Positions 25,897-34,238 of a stretch of DNA of 64,000 bases are shown here, in pieces. The notes beneath the pieces were generated by a model that was not told where the DNA came from, did no database searches, and worked only from the letters and a program-made list of their open reading frames with translations. The first letter of the stretch is position 1. The number at the start of each line of letters is the position of its first letter. The position numbers were made by a program, and so were the translations under genes. The stretch comes from Bradyrhizobium archetypum (GTDB taxonomy: Bacteria > Pseudomonadota > Alphaproteobacteria > Rhizobiales > Xanthobacteraceae), in the NCBI RefSeq assembly GCF_013114835.1, contig NZ_JAAVLW010000002.1:434001-498000 (forward strand). The letters are read 5' to 3'.

Positions 25897-26670
25897 ATGA
25901 GCGCATTTCAGAAGGAAACGGTTCTCTCGGTGAAACATTGGACCGATTCCCTGTTCAGCTTCAGGGCGACGCGCGATCCCGCCTTTCGCTTCCAGAACGG
26001 GCAGTTCGCCATGATCGGACTGGAAGTCGATGGGCGGCCGCTCGTTCGCGCCTACAGCATGGCCAGCGCCAATCACGAGGACGCCCTCGAATTCTTCAGC
26101 ATCAAGGTTGCCGATGGACCGCTGACGTCGCGCCTGCAGAAGATCAAGGAGGGCGACGTCATTCTGGTTGGCCGCAAGCCAACTGGCACGCTCATCACCG
26201 CAAATCTCATCCCGGGAAAGCGGCTGCTGCTGCTTTCGACTGGTACCGGGATCGCGCCGTTCGCCAGCCTCATCAAGGACCCCGACGTCTACGAGTCCTA
26301 TGAGGCGATCATCCTTGCCCATGGCTGCCGCCAGGTTTCTGAATTGGCCTATGGCGAACGCCTGGTGGAAAAGCTTCAGCAGGACGAACTGTTCGGACCG
26401 CTGCTCGCTGACAAGCTGATCTATTACCCGACCGTGACCCGCGAACCGTTCCGCAACCGCGGTCGCATCACCGACCTGATCGGATCTGGCCAACTCTTTG
26501 ACGACGTCGGACTACCCGTGCTGGACCGGGAGACGGACCGAGTCATGTTGTGCGGCAGTCCCGGCATGCTGGAGGAACTCCGCGTGATGTTCACGGAGCG
26601 CGGATTTGTCGAAGGCAATCAAAGTGAGCCGGGGCACTTCGTGATCGAGAAAGCTTTCGTCGAACGATAA
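25897..26670 (+). CDS. fpr: Ferredoxin-NADP reductase
   Basis: A 257-aa FAD enzyme of the bacterial Fpr type. RAYSMAS binds FAD, STGTGIAPFASL binds NADP(H), and the C-terminus EKAFVER is typical of the subclass. It moves electrons between NADPH and ferredoxin or flavodoxin. The start ATG 25897 is preceded by AGGAGGAGAAGG. Its place between a sulfate exporter and an AprBA-like/ferredoxin operon suggests that it feeds or drains the ferredoxins at 28609 and 29881. Confidence 0.93.
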   Translation: MSAFQKETVLSVKHWTDSLFSFRATRDPAFRFQNGQFAMIGLEVDGRPLVRAYSMASANHEDALEFFSIKVADGPLTSRLQKIKEGDVILVGRKPTGTLITANLIPGKRLLLLSTGTGIAPFASLIKDPDVYESYEAIILAHGCRQVSELAYGERLVEKLQQDELFGPLLADKLIYYPTVTREPFRNRGRITDLIGSGQLFDDVGLPVLDRETDRVMLCGSPGMLEELRVMFTERGFVEGNQSEPGHFVIEKAFVER

Positions 26671-26750
26671 TGCCGCGTCTGCCCATTTATTGTTCAATAA
26701 CTGACCTCGATTCGGCAGTAGGCCCAAACATTGGGTTTCTCTCACCGGCG

Positions 26751-26762
26751 ACAACTAATTGC
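26751..26762. promoter_or_regulatory. GCAAYTAATTGC-like motif upstream of AprA-like gene
   Basis: ACAACTAATTGC, 68 bp before the start at 26831; one base from the 24637 site. Confidence 0.4.
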
Positions 26763-26830
26763 TATCGCCGAAAGGCCCGCCGAACAAATCTAGCACCAAG
26801 ATGGCGAACACGCCGAACCAGGAGCGAGTA

Positions 26831-28573
26831 ATGGCAATGGATGAGATCGTTGACGGGCTTTCGGAAGTTTCGTGCGATGTGCTCGTTATCGGCGGCGGTA
26901 CGGCCGGGCCGATGGCTGCACTCAAGGCCAAGCTGAAGAATCCCAAAGCGAATGTCGTTTTGCTCGAGAAGGCCAACGTCAAGCGGTCGGGCGCGATCTC
27001 GATGGGCATGGACGGACTGAACAACGCCGTCATTCCCGGTTACGCGACGCCGGAGCAATACACCAAGGAAATAACCATCGCGAACGACGGCATTGTCGAT
27101 CAGAAGGCGGTCTACAAGTATGCACAGAATTGCTACAAGATCATCGAGGAGCTCGACAGCTTCGGCATCCGCTTCCTGAAGAACGAAAACGGCGACTACG
27201 CGGTCAAGAAGGTGCACCACATCGGCACCTATGTGCTGCCGATGCCGAACGGCGAGACGGTGAAGAAGGCGATCTACCGGCAGCTCCGGCGCGCGAGAAT
27301 CCTGATCTCGAACCGGCATATGGCAACACGTCTCCTGACGTCGAGCAACGGGCGCGTGGCGGGGACTATCAGCGTCAATACCCGTACAGCCGAAATCCTG
27401 GTCATCAAGGCCAAGGCTGTCATCCTCTGCATGGGCGCGGCGGGACGCCTCGGCCTACCGACCTCCGGCTACATGTTCGGTACCTACGAGAATGCTGCGA
27501 ATTCAGGCGACGGCTATGCGATGGCCTATCATGCCGGCGCGGCACTCGCGAACCTCGAATGCTTCCAGATCAACCCGCTGATCAAGGATTACAACGGTCC
27601 GGCCTGCGCCTATGTCGCTGGTCCCTTCGGTGCATTCACCGCCAACAACGAAGGATCGCGCTTCATCGAATGCGATTACTGGTCGGGCCAGATGATGCTT
27701 GAGTTCTACAACGAATTGTCGTCGGGCAAGGGTCCGGTTTTCCTTCAATTGTCGCATCTTCACGAGAAAACCATCGAGGAAATCGAGTCCACGCTCCACA
27801 AGGTCGAGCGGCCGACGCGCGGGCTGTTCCAGAAGGGGCGGGGTACCGACTATCGGACCGAATCGATCGAGATGCACATTTCCGAAATCGGGTTCTGTTC
27901 AGGGCATAGCGCGTCCGGTGTGTTCGTCGATGATTTTGCGCGCACGACCGTGCCCGGCCTCTACGCCGCCGGCGACATGGCCAGCGTGCCTCATAACTAC
28001 ATGCTCGGCGCTTTTACCAACGGCTCGGTCGCGGGCACCGACGCGATGGAGTTCGCGGACAACCACGACTTCGCCGCCTTCGATGCCGCTGACGTGGTCA
28101 AGGAGCGCGACCGCGTGATGGCGCCGACCAGGCGGGAAGACGGCATCCCGCCGAACCAGATTGAATACAAGGTCCGTCGCCTCGTGAACGACTATCTGCA
28201 GCCGCCGAAGGTCACGCGCAAGTTCGAACTTGGTCAGCGCAGGTTGGCGGAGGCTCGTGAGGACATGGAGAAGCAAATGATCGCACGCAATTCGCACGAA
28301 CTGCTGCGCGCATTGGAGACCCAGTCGATACTGGACTGTGCCGACATGGCCGCCCATGCCTCGCTCTACCGCGAGGAAAGCCGCTGGGGTCTGTATCACC
28401 TCCGCACCGATTTCCCCGAGAAGGACAACGAGAACTGGTTCTGCCACACACTTCTCAGCAACAAGAACGGCAAGATGACCAGCGAGAAGCGGGATGTGGA
28501 ACCGTACGTCGTCCCGATCGCTGATGAAGAGAAGGATCTCTACGACAAGCAACGTATCCGCGCCAGCGCGTAA
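26831..28573 (+). CDS. AprA-like flavoprotein (fumarate reductase/adenylylsulfate reductase alpha superfamily)
   Basis: A 580-aa FAD protein. The dinucleotide-binding motif GGGTAG is at 21-26, and KANVKRSGAISMGMDGLNN near 48-65 resembles the AprA stretch after the FAD site. A second FAD-binding segment GLYAAGDMASVPHNYMLGA starts at 376. The overall layout fits the succinate dehydrogenase/fumarate reductase/AprA superfamily, and the AprB-like partner 35 bp downstream favours the Apr branch. ATG 26831 has an AGGAG site; ATG 26801 is in frame upstream. Dissimilatory AprA reduces adenylylsulfate or forms it from sulfite; here SAT and DsrAB are absent, so the true substrate is open. Probably cytoplasmic (no signal peptide). 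Confidence 0.85.
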   Translation: MAMDEIVDGLSEVSCDVLVIGGGTAGPMAALKAKLKNPKANVVLLEKANVKRSGAISMGMDGLNNAVIPGYATPEQYTKEITIANDGIVDQKAVYKYAQNCYKIIEELDSFGIRFLKNENGDYAVKKVHHIGTYVLPMPNGETVKKAIYRQLRRARILISNRHMATRLLTSSNGRVAGTISVNTRTAEILVIKAKAVILCMGAAGRLGLPTSGYMFGTYENAANSGDGYAMAYHAGAALANLECFQINPLIKDYNGPACAYVAGPFGAFTANNEGSRFIECDYWSGQMMLEFYNELSSGKGPVFLQLSHLHEKTIEEIESTLHKVERPTRGLFQKGRGTDYRTESIEMHISEIGFCSGHSASGVFVDDFARTTVPGLYAAGDMASVPHNYMLGAFTNGSVAGTDAMEFADNHDFAAFDAADVVKERDRVMAPTRREDGIPPNQIEYKVRRLVNDYLQPPKVTRKFELGQRRLAEAREDMEKQMIARNSHELLRALETQSILDCADMAAHASLYREESRWGLYHLRTDFPEKDNENWFCHTLLSNKNGKMTSEKRDVEPYVVPIADEEKDLYDKQRIRASA

Positions 28574-28608
28574 CGGCCCCGCAACGAAGCAACAGGAGAC
28601 TCTCAGCA

Positions 28609-28842
28609 ATGCCTCTCGCCAGTTATCAGACGTCCGTGCCGGTCGTCGTGGACGATGCCAAGTGTATCGCGGACAAGGGATGCACCGTTTGTGTCGATGT
28701 TTGTCCGCTCGACGTGCTTCGCATCAGTGACATGACCGGAAAGGCATTCATGGCCTACGACGAGTGCTGGTATTGCATGCCGTGCGAGGCCGATTGCCCG
28801 ACCGGAGCCGTTACCGTCAACATTCCCTACCTCCTGAGGTGA
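28609..28842 (+). CDS. AprB-like 2[4Fe-4S] ferredoxin
   Basis: A 77-aa protein with two cysteine clusters: Cys19, 25, 28 and 32, and Cys53, 56, 59 and 63. The first has five residues between Cys 1 and 2, an insertion like that of AprB. The second, DECWYCMPCEADCP, strongly resembles the AprB motif with its Trp between cysteines. It lacks AprB's C-terminal tail of about 60 residues. It should pass electrons to or from the FAD of the AprA-like partner. The site CAGGAGA precedes the start, and the HEAT gene begins 2 bp after the stop. Confidence 0.88.
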   Translation: MPLASYQTSVPVVVDDAKCIADKGCTVCVDVCPLDVLRISDMTGKAFMAYDECWYCMPCEADCPTGAVTVNIPYLLR

Positions 28843-28844
28843 TC

Positions 28845-29822
28845 ATGTCGGGTCCTTTCGAATCCTACGACGATCTGGAGGACGCCGAGGAGCGGCTCGG
28901 GGCCGCCGATCCGGGCGAGCGCCGCGTCGCGATCATTGCGCTTGGCCATTCCGGGGATCCTGCGGCCGTTGGGCATCTGAGCGCCATGGTCGCGGATCCC
29001 GACGCCGGGGTGCGTCAGCAGGTGGCAATGGCGCTCGGGGAATTCGACGGGCCGGATTCGGCGTCTGCTTTGGCGAAACTGCTGCTCGATCCCGAACAGA
29101 CGGTCGCTTCCGCAGCGGCCGACAGCATGGCTGAGTTCAAGGACCCGGCATGTGCCGACGCGATACTTCCCCTGGTCAAGCACGGCCACGCGTTCGTCCG
29201 CATGAGCGCCCTCCGTGCGCTGAAGGAGTTGCGGCGCAAGGACACGCTCAAGCCGGCGCTCGAGGCGCTCAGGGATAGCGATGCCGCCGTCCGTGTGCAG
29301 GCGATCGGCGTCATCGGCTTTTTGAAGCTCGAGGAGTCGATACCTGCGCTGACTGCGTCCACCGGCGATCCCGATGCCCACGTCAGGCGGGCGGCGGTTA
29401 GCGCGCTGGCGTTTTCGCAGATGCGGCCAGCGGCTGAATCGATCACCCGTACGCTAGGGGATGAAGACTGGATGGTCCGCGAGATGGCGGCGGAGACGCT
29501 GGGCCAGAACGCCAACGGCATGATCGCGGCGGATCAACTGATTGCCGCGTTGACGGACGATTTCTGGCAGGTGCGGCTCAAGGCGATCAGAAGCCTTGGC
29601 AAGATGAAGCTCGATCGGGCGGTTCGTCCGATTGGCAAGTGCATCACGCACGAGCAGGCAAATTTGCGCAAGGAAGCTGCAGCAGCGCTGGGCGAGATTG
29701 CCGATCCAGCCGCGGAGCCGTTTCTCGCCCTGGTCGCGAATGATCACGATCCCGAAGTGAGAAAAAACGCACGCTGGGCGCTGCAGCAGATCGCTGCCAG
29801 GAAAGCAAAGACGAGTTCCTAG
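28845..29822 (+). CDS. HEAT-repeat protein
   Basis: A 325-aa all-helical repeat protein. About nine repeats of around 31 residues follow a 25-residue acidic N-terminus; typical units contain [33 protein letters not shown] and [16 protein letters not shown], the PBS-lyase/HEAT pattern. No catalytic domain is present. It lies in the middle of the AprBA-like/FdxA operon, only 2 bp after the ferredoxin stop, so a scaffold or assembly role for the electron-transfer proteins is likely. Confidence 0.88.
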   Translation: MSGPFESYDDLEDAEERLGAADPGERRVAIIALGHSGDPAAVGHLSAMVADPDAGVRQQVAMALGEFDGPDSASALAKLLLDPEQTVASAAADSMAEFKDPACADAILPLVKHGHAFVRMSALRALKELRRKDTLKPALEALRDSDAAVRVQAIGVIGFLKLEESIPALTASTGDPDAHVRRAAVSALAFSQMRPAAESITRTLGDEDWMVREMAAETLGQNANGMIAADQLIAALTDDFWQVRLKAIRSLGKMKLDRAVRPIGKCITHEQANLRKEAAAALGEIADPAAEPFLALVANDHDPEVRKNARWALQQIAARKAKTSS

Positions 29823-29880
29823 CTCTGTGGTTGCCGTCCGTCGGCGTGGTAACAGGTCGGAAGATGATTCAGAGACTGAG

Positions 29881-30219
29881 ATGACGTATGTCGTCACCGA
29901 AGCCTGCATCAAGTGCAAGTATACCGATTGCGTTGAGGTTTGCCCGGTCGATTGCTTCTACGAGGGGGACAATATGCTTGTTATCCATCCCGAGGAATGC
30001 ATCGATTGCGGTGTCTGTGAACCTGAGTGTCCCGCCGACGCCATCAAGGCTGACACGGAACCGGGCCTGGAAAAATGGCTAGTTTTGAATGCCAGGTTTG
30101 CTGCGGTTTGGCCGAACATCTCCAACAAGAAAGAACCACCTGCCGACGCGGAAGAATTTCAAGGCGCCGAGGGAAAGTTCGATCAATTCTTCAGCGACTC
30201 TCCCGGTCCAGGTGGCTGA
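29881..30219 (+). CDS. fdxA: 7Fe ferredoxin FdxA
   Basis: A 112-aa seven-iron ferredoxin. The N-terminal pattern Cys9-x7-Cys17-x3-Cys21 and the second cluster [12 protein letters not shown] give one [3Fe-4S] and one [4Fe-4S] centre, as in alphaproteobacterial FdxA. The C-terminal half ([17 protein letters not shown]) is the usual family extension. It ends the AprBA-like operon, 58 bp after the HEAT gene, and is a candidate electron donor or acceptor for it via Fpr. Confidence 0.93.
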   Translation: MTYVVTEACIKCKYTDCVEVCPVDCFYEGDNMLVIHPEECIDCGVCEPECPADAIKADTEPGLEKWLVLNARFAAVWPNISNKKEPPADAEEFQGAEGKFDQFFSDSPGPGG

Positions 30220-31176
30220 CGTAACGTTTCATGGGTGCTGACAGGCCGTCCAACTGACGAAGACCGGATCGTCAGACCGTTTGGTCATGCTTAGCTGAGC
30301 TCGAGACCATCGACGCCTTGGCGGCGTCCCCACCGTTCGGAGCCTTCTAGCCACTGCAGAGCCCGGCGAACCAGGGAACCAGACCGCGAGGAGCCGAGAG
30401 GACGGTGGTATTGTATAGCCAGGACAAATTGCCAATGCTCAACAACGAGCTGAATCCAACTCGTTGGACGTCGCTGGTTCACGGTAGTTCAAATTTGCCG
30501 ATGATGGATTGGACCGGGACATCTCGAAAAGCGATGCATCATCAGCACTTAAGGGACGGTCGCCTTGCGCCATGCTGTACCAAATGCTGTACCGCCCCGG
30601 CTGACGCGTTCTCTCAGTAGGCAGGATTCGGCTTCTGGCGGCGTTCGGTGGCCGCTGAGCGTTGTATTGGGATCTGCTAATCTAGCGGGTCGAGCTTGCC
30701 GCGAACTTCACGCGGGAAGATTGGAGGCAATGTCGGCGTGGGTTGGTAAAGCTCCCCCGCTACCATTTGTACAACCGACACTTCGGCTCCCACTAGAGCC
30801 GCCAAAGGCCTTAATCCGTACTCCATAGGTAGCCTGACCAAGGCAATCCAGCCCAAGATCTCCATCGCCGCGCTCGTCGTGGTTCTTAATCTTGCGGGTC
30901 TTTCTGCGCCAGTGGTCCCGAAGACGAATTCTCGAACCGCTTCGATCCTAGGGGCAAGGCTCTAATGGATCGTTGACGTCGTTGCCGGCCAAGGCGTCGA
31001 GCCTACGCCAGATCAGAAAGCTTCGGAAGGGTCGGCATTCCGAATTGCCGAACGGTTTCGCAAGGCGTGCGCCTGACCCGCGGACTGGCGTCCGTCCCAC
31101 GAGTTTGTTGCTGTTGTGAGGACGACATCCTTTTTGCGCTGCCGAACTACTCGAGGCGGTAGCGTCGACCGATTTC
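30220..31176. other. Gene-free region with repeat R3
   Basis: About 950 bp between the AprBA-like operon and the MarR gene. Short frames only, none with recognisable similarity. It contains repeat R3 at 30487-30520. Probably a recombination-derived junction. Confidence 0.5.
30487..30520. repeat. Short dispersed repeat R3
   Basis: ATGATGGATTGGACCGGGAC at 30501 matches R1 and R2 at most positions. The upstream TTCAAATTTGCC also resembles CTCAAATTGAGCC in front of R1. The second block of R1 and R2 is absent. Confidence 0.45.
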
Positions 31177-31614
31177 TTAGATCTCCAGTTTGTCGATACG
31201 ATTGCAGATCGACCGGAGGGCTATCTTGAGACCTTCGACGTCCTTTCCAGGTAGAGGTGCAGTCGCCAATTTTTCGTATTGCGCCGTAACTGGCTTGATC
31301 CGCGCATAAACCTGGTGGCCGATTTCGGTGAGGGTCACCTGCACTCGGCGCTGATTGCTTTCAACACGTGCGCGATGCACTATACCATGCTCGTGCATAT
31401 TGGCGATCAATCGTGACAACGTTGATAGATCGACAGATGTCAGTGTGGCCAATTCGCCCATGTGCAGTGGCCGATCGTTTTCGGTCAGAATGGCCAGCAC
31501 GCGATACTTTAGCAGCGTCAATCCCTTTTCCTTCAATTGCCGCTCCAAGGAGTTAGCCATCCGAGTGCTGAGACGTAGGAGCAGGTAAGGTAGCGAGTTC
31601 GAAAAGGGGTGCAT
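31177..31614 (-). CDS. MarR family transcriptional regulator
   Basis: A 145-aa MarR-type winged-helix protein. The core includes YRVLAILTENDRPLHMGELATLTSVDLSTLSRLIANM and RRVQVTLTEIGHQVYARI, the recognition helix and wing. MarR proteins commonly respond to phenolic ligands. It lies 49 bp downstream of the decarboxylase gene in the same direction and may regulate that gene and the Liv operon before it. Confidence 0.92.
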   Translation of the reverse strand: MHPFSNSLPYLLLRLSTRMANSLERQLKEKGLTLLKYRVLAILTENDRPLHMGELATLTSVDLSTLSRLIANMHEHGIVHRARVESNQRRVQVTLTEIGHQVYARIKPVTAQYEKLATAPLPGKDVEGLKIALRSICNRIDKLEI

Positions 31615-31663
31615 GATTTAGGTTCGAGGCTTGCTTCACGGAGGTTCAGGAGATCGTTCGTGT

Positions 31664-32677
31664 TTATTCCGGTAAAGATTTTCCAAACAATCGTTCGGCG
31701 TTCTGGTGCGAGATGAGATTGCGCTCCTGCTGCGTAAGTGCGGCGCCTTTGAGGAAGCGCACAGCCTCTGCGTCGTCTTCATATGGGTAGTCCGCTGCGA
31801 ACAGAATGCGGTCGGCCCCGAGAACATCAATGCTGAGCCGCAGTGCCGGCATCGAAGTGACTCCAGCTGTCGTGATCACGAAATTGTCCAGAAAGTATTC
31901 GCTGGGAAGGCGCGGCAACTTGGTTACGGCACCGATCTTGACCTGAAGCAAATAGCGATTGTCGATGCGCTGAAGCCAGAACGGAATGCCTTCGCCCATG
32001 TGGCCGAGGATGATCTTCAGTTTCGGGTACCGCGCGAAGGTGCCGGACATGATGAGCCGCATTGCGTGCAACCCCGTCTCTACCGCGAAACCCCAGCCGG
32101 CGAAATAGAGGCCGTAGTCGAGAAACGGCGTCACCAGGCTCGGAGCCGGTTCGCGCGGGTGCAGATACATCGGCAGTCCGGTCGCCTCCATGGCCTCAAA
32201 GATTGGGAAGTAGCGAGCCGCGTCGAGATATTCACCGAAGGTATGGGAATTGACGATCAATCCGCAGAGCCCGAGCGTCTTGATGCGGTCGATTTCCCGC
32301 GCGGCGGCCGCGGGGGCTTGCGGCGCGATGGCGCCCAGCCCCGCAAGACGGGATGGCGCGGCGCGAACCGCCGCAGCCAGAATGTCGTTCGCCTCGGCAG
32401 CGAGGCGGGTGGCGAGGTCGGGCGCGAAGACCTGGACGCCCGGCGAGGTCAGCGACAGCACCTGCATGTCAATGCCAACCTCGTCCATATGGGCGATGCG
32501 TCCCTTGCCGATGTCGAGTAAGCGGGAATGCAGCAGCGCGTTGCCCGGTGTCTCAGCCAGAATGCTCTCGCCCATCTTGGCAAAGCCAGGCTCGACATCC
32601 GGGCGCGCCAGGGCCTTCTTCCATTCTGCGGCGATTTCTGCCGTGACGAACGCTTCCTCGATTGCGATCCGCTTCAT
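31664..32677 (-). CDS. Amidohydrolase-superfamily aromatic decarboxylase (2,3-dihydroxybenzoate/gamma-resorcylate decarboxylase-like)
   Basis: A 337-aa TIM-barrel metalloenzyme. The likely ligands are Glu8 (IAIEEAF), His173 (YLHPREP), His226 (LGHMGE) and Asp296 (AADYPYED). The EEAF start, with Phe in place of the usual His10, and SLTSPGVQ resemble 2,3-dihydroxybenzoate decarboxylase. The start ATG 32677 has an AAGGAGCACAAG site; 51 open upstream codons are rejected. It follows the livGF fusion by 28 bp and is probably in the same operon, so the importer may bring in a hydroxybenzoate-type acid. Confidence 0.85.
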   Translation of the reverse strand: MKRIAIEEAFVTAEIAAEWKKALARPDVEPGFAKMGESILAETPGNALLHSRLLDIGKGRIAHMDEVGIDMQVLSLTSPGVQVFAPDLATRLAAEANDILAAAVRAAPSRLAGLGAIAPQAPAAAAREIDRIKTLGLCGLIVNSHTFGEYLDAARYFPIFEAMEATGLPMYLHPREPAPSLVTPFLDYGLYFAGWGFAVETGLHAMRLIMSGTFARYPKLKIILGHMGEGIPFWLQRIDNRYLLQVKIGAVTKLPRLPSEYFLDNFVITTAGVTSMPALRLSIDVLGADRILFAADYPYEDDAEAVRFLKGAALTQQERNLISHQNAERLFGKSLPE

Positions 32678-32705
32678 CTTGTGCTCCTTAATCTTCGTCT
32701 GCAGG

Positions 32706-34238
32706 TTAGTCTTCAATGCCGAAATAGAGGTGGCGCAGCCGTTCGTCGGCGCGCACCACGGCGGCCGAGCCCGACAAGGTGATGCGCCCCTTGTTGATGA
32801 TATGGGCGACATCGGCAACGTCGAGCGCACGCTCGACGTCCTGCTCGACCACCAGCATGGTCAGGCCTTCGCGCTTGAGCTCGGCCAGCGCCTCGTAGAG
32901 GCGATCCATCATCACCGGCGCGAGCCCGAGGCTGATCTCGTCGAAGATGACGAGGCGCGGCTTCGCCATCAGCGCACGCCCGATCGCCAGCGCCTGCTGC
33001 TGGCCGCCGGAAATCGAGGTGCCGGCGGCGTGGCGCCGCTCGGCGAGCACCGGAAACAGGGCATAGATGCGCTCCAGCCGTTCCTTGCATTGCGCGGTGG
33101 CGACGTTACGGGCGGAGACCAGCAGATTTTCCTCCACCGAGAGCGAGGCGAAGATCCGCCGACCTTCCATGCAATGGGCAATGCCGCGGGCCGCCGCCGC
33201 GTGGGGCGGCAGGGCGGTGATGTCGTCGCCCGCGAAGCGGATGCGGCCGGCGGTGACCGGCAGCGCGCGGCTGATGACGTGGGCGAGGGTAGTCTTGCCG
33301 GCGCCGTTGGTGCCGAGAATGCCGACCACCTGCCCGGGCATCACCGAGAGGCTGAGGTCATGGATGACTCGGGCCTGGCCGTAACCCGCCGAGACGCCTT
33401 CGAGCGCGAGCAGCGGCGCGGCCGTTGCCGAGGCGGACGGCGCCGGATCGGCCGTCGTGGACGGCGCCGCGATAGGGGACGCGTTGGCCGCGCCGCCGTG
33501 ACTGGTGCCGAGATAGACCGCGCTGACCTCGTCGCTTGCCAGCACCTCGGCGGTCGGGCCCTTGGTCAGGACCTTGCCGAAATTGATCACCACCAGGTCT
33601 TCGCAGCATTCCTTCACGATCCGGATGACGTGCTCGATGATGATGATGGAGCGCTCGCCGTCCTGCAGCGAGCGGATCAGCGCGATCAGCTCGCTGACCT
33701 CGCTGTCGATCAGCCCGGCGCCGACCTCGTCAAGCAGCAGCAATTTGGGCTTGAGCGCCAGCGCGCGCGCCACCTCGAGGCGCTTGCGTCGCAAGAGCGG
33801 CAGGTCGCGCGCCTTGACGTCGGTGGCGTCCGCGAGGCCGCAGCGCTCGAGGATGTCGCGGCGTTCGGCCGTGGCGGTCGCGGCGGAAATGAACGGCGAC
33901 AGCGAGAACTGGCCGACCGCGAGGTTCTCGGCGACCGTCATGTCGAGGAATGGCCGGGGGATCTGGTAAGTCCGTCCGATGCCGCGCCGCGCCCGTTCGG
34001 AGGCCGGCAGCGCCGTGATGTCGTCGCCCTCGAAGCGGATGCGGCCTGCGCTCGGCGCAATGGCGCCGCCGAGCAGGCCGATCAGGGTCGACTTGCCGGC
34101 GCCGTTGGGGCCGATGACGCCGAGCACGCGGCCCTTGTCGAGGCGGATGTCGATGCCGTCATTGGCGACGACGCCGCCATAGCGCTTGCCGAGACCGGCG
34201 GCATCGAGCAGGGGAGCGCTGTGTGCGGCCGCCGTCAT
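32706..34238 (-). CDS. Fused tandem Liv ATPases (LivG-LivF)
   Basis: A 510-aa protein with two complete ABC ATPase domains. Domain 1 (10-245) is LivG-like: Walker A GPNGAGKS at 43-50, a divergent signature LPLLRRKR, Walker B LLLLDE at 166-171. Domain 2 (276-510) is LivF-like: Walker A GTNGAGKT at 309-316, signature ISGGQQQ at 409-415, Walker B LVIFDE at 429-434. An Ala/Pro/Ser linker (about 246-275) joins them without a stop. The gene start overlaps the livM stop (ATGA). Confidence 0.94.
   Translation of the reverse strand: MTAAAHSAPLLDAAGLGKRYGGVVANDGIDIRLDKGRVLGVIGPNGAGKSTLIGLLGGAIAPSAGRIRFEGDDITALPASERARRGIGRTYQIPRPFLDMTVAENLAVGQFSLSPFISAATATAERRDILERCGLADATDVKARDLPLLRRKRLEVARALALKPKLLLLDEVGAGLIDSEVSELIALIRSLQDGERSIIIIEHVIRIVKECCEDLVVINFGKVLTKGPTAEVLASDEVSAVYLGTSHGGAANASPIAAPSTTADPAPSASATAAPLLALEGVSAGYGQARVIHDLSLSVMPGQVVGILGTNGAGKTTLAHVISRALPVTAGRIRFAGDDITALPPHAAAARGIAHCMEGRRIFASLSVEENLLVSARNVATAQCKERLERIYALFPVLAERRHAAGTSISGGQQQALAIGRALMAKPRLVIFDEISLGLAPVMMDRLYEALAELKREGLTMLVVEQDVERALDVADVAHIINKGRITLSGSAAVVRADERLRHLYFGIED

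Noticed and set aside
26831..28573. Naming the flavoprotein a succinate dehydrogenase subunit
   Set aside because: No SdhB, SdhC or SdhD partners are present, and the AprB-like ferredoxin beside it favours the adenylylsulfate reductase branch.
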